A stretch of DNA of 64,000 bases, taken from contig CAJTMW010000003.1 of NCBI GenBank assembly GCA_910577275.1, positions 1 through 64,000 on the forward strand. Reading direction: 5' to 3'. Shown piece by piece: positions 16,559 through 23,960 of the stretch. The notes below the pieces were generated by a model. That model saw only the letters and a list, made by a program, of their open reading frames with translations. It was not told the origin of the DNA and ran no database searches. How positions within the stretch are numbered: position 1 is the first letter of the stretch; the number at the start of each line of letters is the position of its first letter. The position numbers and the translations under genes were made by a program. The DNA is from an uncultured Lachnospiraceae bacterium (GTDB lineage Bacteria; Bacillota; Clostridia; Lachnospirales; Lachnospiraceae).

Positions 16559-16612
16559 CGCGGCATTCGCCAGATGTGAGTGCAAGCACTCCCGCCTGGC
16601 TCATTGCTCGCG
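16559..16612 (-). repeat. Dispersed hairpin repeat, copy A
   Basis: Read on the minus strand this starts CGCGAGCAATGAGCCAGGCG and ends ATCTGGCGAATGCCGCG, the two ends being imperfect inverted repeats, with an inner hairpin AGTGC-TT-GCACT. Related copies lie at 30819-30889 and 62371-62424 with the same ends and different inner hairpins. Confidence 0.75.
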
Positions 16613-16615
16613 CAT

Positions 16616-16643
16616 AAAAAATGAGCTGGCCGCCGGCCAGCTC
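16616..16643 (-). terminator. Rho-independent terminator of the HPr-like gene
   Basis: GAGCTGGCC (16623-16631) pairs perfectly with GGCCAGCTC (16635-16643); on the minus strand the stem is followed by ATTTTTTA. It lies directly after the HPr-like stop codon. Confidence 0.85.
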
Positions 16644-16656
16644 GCTATGTTCTTTC

Positions 16657-16887
16657 TCAGATTAAGTAGGGCTTTAACGCTTCCATTACTTCGTCAAGAT
16701 TATCTTCTGCGTGGATATTTAAGTCGATTGCTTTGGATAAATCCAGGCTGAAGATGCCCATGATGGATTTAGCGTCAATCACGTATCTTCCCGATACCAG
16801 GTCAAAGTCATAATCAAATTTTGTAATATCGTTTACAAAAGATTTTACCTTGTCAATTGAATTTAATGAAATCTGAACTGTTTTCAT
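16657..16887 (-). CDS. HPr-like protein lacking the phosphorylated histidine
   Basis: A 76-residue protein with the HPr fold. The second half is clearly HPr-like: YVIDAKSIMGIFSLDLSKAI (residues 35-54), where S41 in K-S-I-M-G corresponds to the regulatory Ser46 of HPr. The first half lacks the G-x-H-A-R-P active-site loop: residues 9-15 read NSIDKVK, with no histidine. It therefore cannot act as a PTS phosphocarrier. It could be a Crh-like regulator, if the serine is phosphorylated by HPr kinase, or a domain recruited to another task. It is monocistronic, with its own promoter and terminator, and carries AGGAGGTAACG upstream of its ATG. Confidence 0.8.
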   Translation of the reverse strand: MKTVQISLNSIDKVKSFVNDITKFDYDFDLVSGRYVIDAKSIMGIFSLDLSKAIDLNIHAEDNLDEVMEALKPYLI

Positions 16888-16925
16888 AGTCGTTACCTCC
16901 TTGATTTTTCATACCTTCTGCAATA

Positions 16926-16954
16926 ATAGTAATCGGATAACAGTAAAAAGTCAA
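16926..16954 (-). promoter_or_regulatory. Promoter of the HPr-like gene
   Basis: On the minus strand TTGACT (plus 16949-16954) and TACTAT (plus 16926-16931) are 17 bases apart, about 40 bases before the start codon. Confidence 0.6.
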
Positions 16955-16987
16955 TGTCAAAAGGACACAAAAATAGTGGAGAACAAA

Positions 16988-18445
16988 ATGAAAAGTGTAG
17001 CGTTCCATAATCTTGGCTGTAAAGTAAATGGATATGAAATGGACTATATGCAACAAATATTGGAAGAAAAAGGGTATAATATTGTTCCTTTCAGTGAAAA
17101 AGCCGATATTTATATCATAAATACCTGTACGGTGACCAATATTGCCGACAGAAAGAGCAGACAGATGCTTCACCGCGCAAAGAAGCGGAACCCCGGGGCC
17201 GTGGTGGTTGCCGTGGGCTGCTATGTCCAGACAGGCGCGGAGGACGCGCTTAAGGATACGAGCATCGACCTTGCCATCGGGAACAACAGAAAGAAGGATT
17301 TGGTTTCCATACTGGAGGAATATCTGGCGGCGAGGGCAGGCGGACAGCCGGAGGGAGAAAAATCCGCAAAGGCGTCAGGGGAAACCTGCCGGGAAAAAGC
17401 GGAAAGCGAAGGCCGGGTCTGCGATAAGACCCTGGGAGGCCGGACCGTCATTGACATCAACCATACGGGCGAGTATGAAAATATGAAGCTTTCCCATACG
17501 GCAGAGCACACAAGAGCGTTTATCAAGGTGCAGGACGGCTGCAACCAGTTTTGTTCCTATTGCATTATTCCCTATGCCAGAGGGCGAATCAGAAGCCGGG
17601 AGCTTTCAGATGTTCTGGACGAGGTCAGGACCCTTGCCGGGAACGGATACCGTGAGGCGGTTCTCACCGGAATCCACTTAAGCTCCTACGGAATGAAGGA
17701 GGGGAATGACTTTTCAAAAGGAAAGCTCCTGACCTTGGTACAGGAAGTACAAAAAATTCAGGGAATCGAGCGTATCCGTTTAGGCTCGCTTGAGCCGCGA
17801 ATTATCACGGAGGCGTTTGCGGCGGGGCTCAAAGAATGCAATAAGCTGTGTCCCCATTTCCATCTCTCCCTGCAGAGCGGGTGCGATTCGGTTCTGAAAA
17901 GAATGAATAGAAAGTATTCCGCGGAGGAATACTATGAAAAAGTCGGTATCCTGCGCAGATACTTTGATGAGCCGGCGATTACAACGGATGTGATTGCGGG
18001 CTTCCCCGGAGAAACCGAAGAGGAGTTTGAACAGACAAAGAGATTTCTTGAGAGTGTCGGGTTCTATGAAATGCATGTGTTTAAGTATTCAAAAAGAAAA
18101 GGGACGCCGGCGGCGGTCATGGACGGTCAGGTTGCGGAGGAGATAAAGGCGCGGCGCAGCGACGAGCTTCTGGCTCTGGAAAGAAAAATGTCCAGGCAGT
18201 ACAGGGAAAAATATTTACATAAAGAAGTAAAGGTGTTATTTGAGGAAGAAAAGGTGATAGACGGACGGAATTGTCTGCTGGGGTTTACCGGGGAATATAT
18301 CCGCGCGGCGGTCACGAAGGACGGGGCTGCGGCAGCCGGCTATGGGGTTCCCGGAGGGAAAAATCTTTCGGGACAAATACTTTCGGGGGAGCTTACAGGC
18401 TTTCTGACCCCTGATATTTTATTGTTTCAACCGCAAATACATTGA
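16988..18445 (+). CDS. mtaB: tRNA t6A37 methylthiotransferase MtaB
   Basis: A 485-residue radical-SAM methylthiotransferase that converts t6A37 to ms2t6A37 in tRNA. The ATG at 16988 gives the standard start (MKSVAFHNLGCKVNGYEMD) and has GTGGAG upstream. The three N-terminal cluster cysteines are in LGCKVN, NTCTVT and VGCYVQ; the radical-SAM motif is CNQFCSYCIIPYARG (about 184-198), C-x3-C-x2-C. ITTDVIAGFPGETEEEFEQT is the conserved MiaB/MtaB segment, and a C-terminal TRAM domain follows. Between the UPF0004 and radical-SAM domains there is a charged insertion of about 45 residues (EGEKSAKASGETCREKAE region) longer than I expect, probably a surface loop. Confidence 0.92.
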   Translation: MKSVAFHNLGCKVNGYEMDYMQQILEEKGYNIVPFSEKADIYIINTCTVTNIADRKSRQMLHRAKKRNPGAVVVAVGCYVQTGAEDALKDTSIDLAIGNNRKKDLVSILEEYLAARAGGQPEGEKSAKASGETCREKAESEGRVCDKTLGGRTVIDINHTGEYENMKLSHTAEHTRAFIKVQDGCNQFCSYCIIPYARGRIRSRELSDVLDEVRTLAGNGYREAVLTGIHLSSYGMKEGNDFSKGKLLTLVQEVQKIQGIERIRLGSLEPRIITEAFAAGLKECNKLCPHFHLSLQSGCDSVLKRMNRKYSAEEYYEKVGILRRYFDEPAITTDVIAGFPGETEEEFEQTKRFLESVGFYEMHVFKYSKRKGTPAAVMDGQVAEEIKARRSDELLALERKMSRQYREKYLHKEVKVLFEEEKVIDGRNCLLGFTGEYIRAAVTKDGAAAAGYGVPGGKNLSGQILSGELTGFLTPDILLFQPQIH

Positions 18446-18470
18446 ATTTTCCGTAGAAATGGGGTAAGAT
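18442..18470 (+). promoter_or_regulatory. Promoter of the ireB-ruvX-yrzB operon
   Basis: TTGAAT (18442-18447), which overlaps the mtaB stop codon, and TAAGAT (18465-18470) are separated by 17 bases. The ireB start is 35 bases downstream. Confidence 0.55.
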
Positions 18471-18504
18471 AAGAGCAAACGAATGTTTCGAAGGGGTGTT
18501 TTTT

Positions 18505-18765
18505 ATGCAGGATTTAGGAAATACGCAATTTTTCAGAGTGGAAACAGATAATACGAGCGTAAAGGAAATATTGACAGAAGTGTATGTGGCGTTGACAGAA
18601 AAAGGCTATAATCCTGTAAACCAGATAGTGGGATATATTATGTCCGGCGACCCCACATATATCACCAGTCATAAAAACGCGCGGAGCCTTATCATGAAGG
18701 TGGAGCGGGACGAACTGGTTGAGGAGCTTTTGACGGAGTATATCAAGAATAATCACTGGAGATAG
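18505..18765 (+). CDS. ireB: IreB/ReoM family regulatory phosphoprotein
   Basis: An 86-residue member of UPF0297. In Listeria and Enterococcus the homologues (ReoM, IreB) are phosphorylated by a PASTA kinase and control MurA stability and cephalosporin tolerance. The sequence is typical: FFRVETDNTSVKEILTEVYV near the N-terminus (with the threonines expected to be phosphorylated), then LTEKGYNPVNQIVGYIMSGDPTYIT and HKNARSLIMKVERDELVEELL. The ATG at 18505 is preferred to the GTG at 18496 because AAGGGG lies eight bases upstream. It leads the conserved ireB-ruvX-yrzB cluster. Confidence 0.92.
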   Translation: MQDLGNTQFFRVETDNTSVKEILTEVYVALTEKGYNPVNQIVGYIMSGDPTYITSHKNARSLIMKVERDELVEELLTEYIKNNHWR

Positions 18766-18827
18766 TGGAGAGTAAGTCATGCGGCGCGGCAATGTCCTCG
18801 AAAGCGGCATGGCGGGAAGTGTAAAAT

Positions 18828-19337
18828 ATGCGGATAATGGGTCTGGATTTCGGTTCGAAGACGGTAGGGGTGGCAGTCAGCGACCCGCTGCTTATTACTG
18901 CCCAGGGAATAGAAATCATAAGAAGGAAAGAAGAAAACAAACAACGCCAGACTCTGGCGAGGATTGAAGCTTTGATTGAGGAATATCAGGTAGAGGAAAT
19001 CGTCCTGGGGCTTCCGAAGAATATGAATGACACCCTTGGGCCAAGGGTGGAGAAGACTCTGGAATTTAAGGATAAACTGGAGCGGCGGAGCGGACTTAAG
19101 GTACATACATGGGATGAGAGGCTGACCACGGTGGCGGCGGATAAAGCCATGATGGAGGCCGGTATACGGCGGGAGAACCGCAAGGAGTATGTAGATGAAA
19201 TTGCTGCCGTTCTTATTTTGCAGGGATTTCTTGATATGCGAAAGAACACCGCGCAGCAGGATTCTTCTGCGGCTTTGCAGCGGGAAGAACCTTCTGAAAC
19301 AGAGAAGCAGGCGAATTATAAACAGGGAGAAGTTTAA
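18828..19337 (+). CDS. ruvX: Putative pre-16S rRNA nuclease / Holliday junction resolvase-like RuvX (YqgF)
   Basis: A 169-residue YqgF-family nuclease with an RNase H-like fold. Catalytic acidic residues expected for the family are visible: D in RIMGLDFGSKTVGVAVSD (residues 2-19), E in VEEIVLGLPKNMNDT (about 55-69), and D/E in TWDERLTTVAADKAM (about 95-109) with the last near KEYVDEIAAVLILQGFL. The E. coli homologue matures the 5' end of 16S rRNA; a recombination role has also been proposed. A 25-residue polar tail follows the domain. The stop is immediately followed by the GTG of the next gene. Confidence 0.92.
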   Translation: MRIMGLDFGSKTVGVAVSDPLLITAQGIEIIRRKEENKQRQTLARIEALIEEYQVEEIVLGLPKNMNDTLGPRVEKTLEFKDKLERRSGLKVHTWDERLTTVAADKAMMEAGIRRENRKEYVDEIAAVLILQGFLDMRKNTAQQDSSAALQREEPSETEKQANYKQGEV

Positions 19338-19592
19338 GTGGAAAAGATTAAATTTACGCTGGACACACAGGAGAGCGTGGAGTTTTATGTTTTAGAACAG
19401 ACGAAGCTGGGCGGAAACCAGTACATTCTGGTGACGGATACCCAGGAAGGAGACGGGGAAGCCCTTATATTGAAAGAGGTTTCAGCACAGGGCTTAAGGG
19501 AAAGCGTCTATGAGACAGTGGAGGATGACACGGAGCTGGAAGCGGTAGCCGCCGTGTTCGAGAACCTGCTTGAGGACATTGAACTCACGTAA
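19338..19592 (+). CDS. yrzB: DUF1292 protein (YrzB-like)
   Basis: An 84-residue acidic protein with one DUF1292 domain. Recognisable features are the N-terminal KFTLDTQESVEFYVLEQTKL, the strand QYILVTDTQEGDGEALILKE, and the acidic C-terminus VFENLLEDIEL. Function is unknown, but the gene regularly follows ireB and ruvX in Firmicutes, as here. GTG start at 19338, directly after the ruvX stop, with AGGGAGAAG upstream: a translationally coupled pair. Confidence 0.9.
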   Translation: MEKIKFTLDTQESVEFYVLEQTKLGGNQYILVTDTQEGDGEALILKEVSAQGLRESVYETVEDDTELEAVAAVFENLLEDIELT

Positions 19593-19673
19593 ATTTTGCG
19601 GCCGGAGTAATTTAATGTTGCCGGGGATGGAAATGCCGGAACATACAATATAAAAGATACGGAGGTATATTAT

Positions 19674-21353
19674 TTGAAAAAAATTGAACAGAGAAGCGGC
19701 TCGGGGCTTAAGGTTATTCCCCTTGGGGGTCTTGAGCAGATTGGTATGAACATTACTGCCTTTGAATACGAAGACAGTATTGTTGTTGTAGACTGCGGTC
19801 TTTCTTTTCCGGAGGATGACATGCTCGGAATTGATTTGGTCATCCCGGATGTAACTTATCTGAAAAACAACATTGAGAAGGTAAAGGGATTTGTGATTAC
19901 TCACGGGCACGAAGACCACATAGGCGCGCTGCCTTATGTGCTCCGCGATATCAACGTGCCTATTTATGCGACCAAGCTTACCATGGGGATTATCGAGAAT
20001 AAGCTCAAGGAGCACAACCTGACAAATAATACCAGACGCAAGGTGGTAAAATTCGGACAGTCTATTAATCTGGGGCAGTTCCGCATAGAGTTTATCAGAA
20101 CCAACCACAGTATTGTGGACGCAGCGGCGCTGGCGATTTATTCTCCGGCGGGCGTGGTGGTGAATACGGGAGACTTTAAGGTGGACTATACGCCGGTGTT
20201 CGGCGACGCCATTGATTTGCAGCGCTTTGCGGAAATCGGCAAAAAAGGCGTTCTGGCGCTTATGTGCGATTCCACCAACGCGGAGAGGACAGGGTTTACG
20301 CCCTCGGAGCGTACGGTCGGAAAAACCTTTGACAATATTTTCCAGGAACACAAAAATACCCGTATTATTATTGCAACCTTTGCCTCAAACGTGGACAGGG
20401 TGCGGCAGATTATCAATTCCGCCTACAAATTTGGCCGTAAGGTGGTGGTGGAAGGCCGCAGCATGGTAAATATCATTGAGACGGCCACTACCCTGGGATA
20501 TCTGGAAATTCCCGACAATACATTGATTGACACGGAGCTGTTAAAGAATTATCCTGATGAGAAGACGGTGATTATCACGACGGGAAGCCAGGGAGAAAGC
20601 ATGGCGGCGCTGAGCCGTATGGCGGAGGATAACCACAGAAAAATTTCCATAGGCCCCGGCGATACGGTTATTTTTTCCTCCCACCCGATTCCGGGAAATG
20701 AAAAGGCGGTAACCAATGTGATTAATGAGCTGCTCCTTAAGGGCGCCGATGTTATTTTTCAGGACGTGCATGTTTCAGGACATGCCTGTCAGGAGGAAAT
20801 CAAGCTGATTTATTCACTGGTGCGCCCTAAGTATGCGATTCCCATCCACGGGGAGTACAAACATTTAAAGGCGCAGGCCAAGATTGTGGAAGAACTTGGA
20901 ATTGCAAAGGAAAATATTTTTATTCTGCATTCGGGCGAGGTGTTAGAGCTCACGGAGGATAAGGCGCAGGTTACCGGAAAGGTGCCGGTAGGCGATATTC
21001 TGGTGGACGGGCTTGGCGTAGGTGATGTGGGCAATATTGTGCTTCGCGACAGGCAGCATCTGGCTGAGGACGGCATTTTGATTGTGGTTCTCGGGTTAAG
21101 CAGCGCTACGGACGAGCTGGTAAGCGGCCCGGATATTGTTTCCAGAGGCTTCGTCTATGTCCGGGAATCCGATGAGCTGATGGAGGAGGCCCGGGCGGTG
21201 GTAAACGAGGCGGTGGAAGGCTGCCTTAGCAGAGGAATTTCCGACTGGGGCAAACTTAAGAGTTCCATCAAGGATGCTTTAGGCGAATTTGTATGGAGAA
21301 AGACAAAGAGACGGCCGATGATACTTCCTATTATAATGGAGGTGGAGCTTTAA
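19674..21353 (+). CDS. rnj: Ribonuclease J
   Basis: A 559-residue metallo-beta-lactamase/beta-CASP ribonuclease with 5'-exonuclease and endonuclease activity, central to mRNA decay and rRNA maturation in Firmicutes. The zinc motif is THGHEDHIGALPYVL (about 75-89, H-x-H-x-D-H), then H in RTNHSIVDAAALAI and D in NTGDFKVDYTPV. The beta-CASP region includes TTGSQGESMAALSRM, IFSSHPIPGNE and DVHVSGHACQEE. A C-terminal domain completes the usual length. The start is TTG at 19674, with GGAGG eight bases upstream. Only one RNase J is seen in the window; whether it is J1 or J2 is not decided. Confidence 0.93.
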   Translation: MKKIEQRSGSGLKVIPLGGLEQIGMNITAFEYEDSIVVVDCGLSFPEDDMLGIDLVIPDVTYLKNNIEKVKGFVITHGHEDHIGALPYVLRDINVPIYATKLTMGIIENKLKEHNLTNNTRRKVVKFGQSINLGQFRIEFIRTNHSIVDAAALAIYSPAGVVVNTGDFKVDYTPVFGDAIDLQRFAEIGKKGVLALMCDSTNAERTGFTPSERTVGKTFDNIFQEHKNTRIIIATFASNVDRVRQIINSAYKFGRKVVVEGRSMVNIIETATTLGYLEIPDNTLIDTELLKNYPDEKTVIITTGSQGESMAALSRMAEDNHRKISIGPGDTVIFSSHPIPGNEKAVTNVINELLLKGADVIFQDVHVSGHACQEEIKLIYSLVRPKYAIPIHGEYKHLKAQAKIVEELGIAKENIFILHSGEVLELTEDKAQVTGKVPVGDILVDGLGVGDVGNIVLRDRQHLAEDGILIVVLGLSSATDELVSGPDIVSRGFVYVRESDELMEEARAVVNEAVEGCLSRGISDWGKLKSSIKDALGEFVWRKTKRRPMILPIIMEVEL

Positions 21354-21389
21354 TCATTTTACCGTTTCGAGGAAAGGTGTGATAGTTTC

Positions 21390-21782
21390 ATGAACGTGAA
21401 ATATTTAATAATCACAATGTTGGAAACCATAGTGAAAATAGTGATTCTTGCGGCGGTTGTGGTTTTTGTTTTCCGCACGTCCACACAGGCGTATGATTTC
21501 GGTTACCGGGTGTTTGCGGACGAGCCAATGTCCGTTTCGGGCGGCAGGACAATCACGGTAGGTATTGCGGAGGACGCCTCGATTAAGGATATTGCAAAGA
21601 TGCTGGAGGAAAAGGGGCTGATTGAGGACGCCAATCTGTTTATTGTGCAGGAATTACTCTCGGCATACCATGGTAAAATTCTTCCGGGCATTTATGATTT
21701 AAGCACGGATATGAAAGCGGAACAGATGCTGGAGATTTTATCAACCTCCGCCGAGGAGGAGGGGGAAGAGGAAAAAGAGTGA
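21390..21782 (+). CDS. MltG-like membrane protein without the catalytic domain
   Basis: A 130-residue protein with one N-terminal membrane helix (about residues 13-30), then a periplasm-side domain resembling the LysM-like part of the endolytic transglycosylase MltG/YceG: TITVGIAEDASIKDIAKMLE, KGLIEDANLFIVQELL, HGKILPGIYDLSTDMKAEQM. MltG proteins are usually 330 residues or more and carry a catalytic glutamate further on; that part is absent and there is no remnant downstream, because the next gene overlaps the stop by four bases. It ends in an acidic tail. It may bind peptidoglycan or regulate a full-length MltG encoded elsewhere. Confidence 0.75.
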   Translation: MNVKYLIITMLETIVKIVILAAVVVFVFRTSTQAYDFGYRVFADEPMSVSGGRTITVGIAEDASIKDIAKMLEEKGLIEDANLFIVQELLSAYHGKILPGIYDLSTDMKAEQMLEILSTSAEEEGEEEKE

Positions 21783-22423
21783 TTACAGAAGAACGAATTA
21801 AAGTATTCATTAATTCCTTTGACCCGGGAAACACACCTTTTTTAAACGAACTGGAGCAGTTTGCATTAAAAACCAATGTGCCAATCATACGGCAGGAGGT
21901 ACAGAGCCTTTTAAGGCTCTTTCTTGCCATCCAAAAGCCAGAGAAGATTCTGGAAGTGGGAACGGCGATTGGTTTTTCTGCATTATTAATGAGCGAGTAT
22001 GGGCCGAAGGGTTGTAAGATTACAACCATAGAAAAGTATGAAAAGAGAATTCCCGTCGCCCTGGAGAACTTTAAAAGAGCCGGGAAGGAAAAGGACATCA
22101 CCCTTCTTGCGGGAGATGCGGCGGAAATTTTGCAAAGCCTTACAGGGACCTATGATTTTATTTTCATGGATGCGGCAAAGGGGCAGTACATCAACTTTCT
22201 TCCCGATATTTTGCGGCTTCTTCGAAAAGGAGGACTTTTGCTCTCCGACAATGTGCTGCAGGACGGAGATGTGATGGAATCCCGCTTTGCAGTAACAAGG
22301 AGGGACCGCACCATCCACAGCCGGATGCGGGAGTACCTTTACGAGCTGACCCACAATGAGCAGCTTCGGACGGATATTCTTCCCATAGGAGACGGCGTGA
22401 CGGTGAGCGTGAAATTGTGGTAA
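21779..22423 (+). CDS. SAM-dependent O-methyltransferase (YrrM/TrmR-like)
   Basis: A 214-residue class I methyltransferase of the catechol O-methyltransferase-like family. LEVGTAIGFSALLMSEY (about 58-74) is the SAM-binding loop, TTIEKYEKRIPVALENF the next acidic segment, and FIFMDAAKGQYINFLPDIL (about 124-142) the metal-binding aspartate region; LLSDNVLQDGDV follows. In Bacillus the YrrM/TrmR family methylates 5-hydroxyuridine at tRNA position 34, and the next gene here is a U32 protein of the hydroxylating family, which supports that role. The GTG start overlaps the upstream stop by four bases. Confidence 0.85.
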   Translation: MITEERIKVFINSFDPGNTPFLNELEQFALKTNVPIIRQEVQSLLRLFLAIQKPEKILEVGTAIGFSALLMSEYGPKGCKITTIEKYEKRIPVALENFKRAGKEKDITLLAGDAAEILQSLTGTYDFIFMDAAKGQYINFLPDILRLLRKGGLLLSDNVLQDGDVMESRFAVTRRDRTIHSRMREYLYELTHNEQLRTDILPIGDGVTVSVKLW

Positions 22424-22426
22424 GGT

Positions 22427-22585
22427 TTGTGGTAAGGAGGGACCCACGGAGTGGGAGGATGCCTTATCACCCGGCAGGCACTCGCGAACGTTAGTTCGCA
22501 TGGAATGTGCCTGCTCAAAAATTGTGGTAAGGAGGACAGCGAAAGCCCGTACGGTGTACCGGAAGGGCTGTAGCGGAACCAGGAT
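22427..22585 (+). repeat. Composite repeat block in the methyltransferase-U32 spacer
   Basis: TTGTGGTAAGGAGG occurs at 22427-22440 and again at 22522-22535, with a shorter TTGTGGTAAGG at 22415-22425 in the gene end. Between them lie hairpin CCCAC-GGA-GTGGG (22443-22455) and a nested hairpin with outer arms GCAGGCAC (22474-22481) and GTGCCTGC (22507-22514) and inner arms GCGAAC (22484-22489) and GTTCGC (22494-22499). After the second direct repeat comes a shortened relative of the 8965-9190 repeat (ACAGCGAAAGCCCGTAC, then GGAAGGGCTGTAGCGGAAC). Confidence 0.75.
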
Positions 22586-23818
22586 ATGAAGAAACCAGAG
22601 TTATTGATACCGGCCAGTTCGCTGGAGGTCTTAAAAACGGCGGTGCTGTTCGGCGCGGACGCCGTATACATAGGGGGAGAGACTTTCGGCCTGCGCGCCA
22701 AAGCCAAAAACTTTTCCCATGAGGATATGAAGGAGGGAATCGCGTTTGCCCATGCCCGAAACGTGCGGGTGCATGTGACGGCAAACATTCTGGCGCATAA
22801 CGGGGATTTGGCAGGAGCCGAAAAATATTTTGAAGAGCTTAGGGAGCTTTCGCCGGACGCGTTGATTATCGCGGACCCGGGAATGTTTATGCTGGCTAAA
22901 AAAATCTGCCCGGAAATTGATATCCATATTTCCACGCAGGCAAACAACACCAATTATATGACCTACCGGTTCTGGCACGAGCTGGGGGCAAAGCGGGTGG
23001 TCTGCGCCCGGGAGCTTTCCCTTAAGGAAATCCGGGAAATCCGGGAGAAGATACCGGCAGACATGGAAATGGAGAGCTTTATCCACGGCTCCATGTGCAT
23101 TTCCTATTCGGGGAGGTGCCTGCTCAGCAGCTTTCTGGCGGGGAGAGACGCCAATCAGGGGGCGTGTACCCATCCTTGCCGCTGGAAGTATGCGGTGATG
23201 GAGGAAAGCCGTCCCGGAGAGTACTTTCCGGTCTGCGAAAATGAGAGGGGAACCTATATTTTCAACTCCAAGGATTTGTGTATGATAGAGCATATCCCGG
23301 AATTGATTGCCGCCGGAATCGACAGTTTTAAGATAGAAGGAAGGATGAAGACGGCGCTTTATGTGGCGGCGGTTGCGAGAACCTACCGGAGGGCCATCGA
23401 CGACTATCTGGAGTCAGAAGAAAAATACCGCGCGAATATGGACTGGTATAAGGAAGAAATAGCAAAGAGCGTTCACAGGCAGTTCACCACGGGGTTTTAT
23501 TTCGGAAAGCCGGATGAAAACACGCAGATTTATGACAGCAGCACTTATGTAAACGAATACGTTTATCTTGGAATTATCGAGGAGGTATCGAAGGAACGGG
23601 GCGTGCGAATCGAGCAGAAAAACAAGTTCTGCACAGGTGACGAGATAGAGATTATGAAGCCGGACGGGCGGAATATAGCGGTAAGGGTGCTTTCGCTTAC
23701 CACGCAGGAGGGTGAGGAGATGGAGAGCGCGCCGCATCCGAGGCAGGCGCTGTGGGTGAAGCTGAGCGAACAGGGGGAGAAGTTCGATTTGCTGAGAGTG
23801 AAAAAGAAAACGCAGTAA
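22586..23818 (+). CDS. U32 family peptidase-like protein (tRNA hydroxylation protein TrhP-like)
   Basis: A 410-residue U32 protein. Despite the peptidase name, characterised members (TrhP, RlhA) make 5-hydroxyuridine/cytidine in RNA using prephenate-dependent chemistry. The N-terminal strand PELLIPASSLEVLKTAVLFGADAVYIGG is typical. The conserved cysteines are in HGSMCISYSGRCLLSSFLAGR and NQGACTHPCRWKY (about 167-195), together with C in SKDLCMIEHIP, probable iron-cluster ligands. SFKIEGRMKTALYVA is the U32 signature. A C-terminal beta-barrel domain completes the normal length. Placed after a YrrM-like methyltransferase, it probably performs the hydroxylation step before methylation at U34. 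Confidence 0.88.
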   Translation: MKKPELLIPASSLEVLKTAVLFGADAVYIGGETFGLRAKAKNFSHEDMKEGIAFAHARNVRVHVTANILAHNGDLAGAEKYFEELRELSPDALIIADPGMFMLAKKICPEIDIHISTQANNTNYMTYRFWHELGAKRVVCARELSLKEIREIREKIPADMEMESFIHGSMCISYSGRCLLSSFLAGRDANQGACTHPCRWKYAVMEESRPGEYFPVCENERGTYIFNSKDLCMIEHIPELIAAGIDSFKIEGRMKTALYVAAVARTYRRAIDDYLESEEKYRANMDWYKEEIAKSVHRQFTTGFYFGKPDENTQIYDSSTYVNEYVYLGIIEEVSKERGVRIEQKNKFCTGDEIEIMKPDGRNIAVRVLSLTTQEGEEMESAPHPRQALWVKLSEQGEKFDLLRVKKKTQ

Positions 23819-23960
23819 TTCAGGCAGGTCTGCATGTACAGGTGCGGGCCTGCCTTAGGTATGTGCTGAAAGAAAAAATGAAAAACAGGTATTGCAATTT
23901 TGGCGGATATCGTGTACTTTTAGGTGTTGAAAGAAAGTCTAAACAGAGATGAGGAATATT

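Noticed and set aside
23823..23854. Terminator between the U32 gene and glnN
   Set aside because: GGCAGG and CCTGCC can pair, but the stem is only six bases with a 20-base loop and no T-run.
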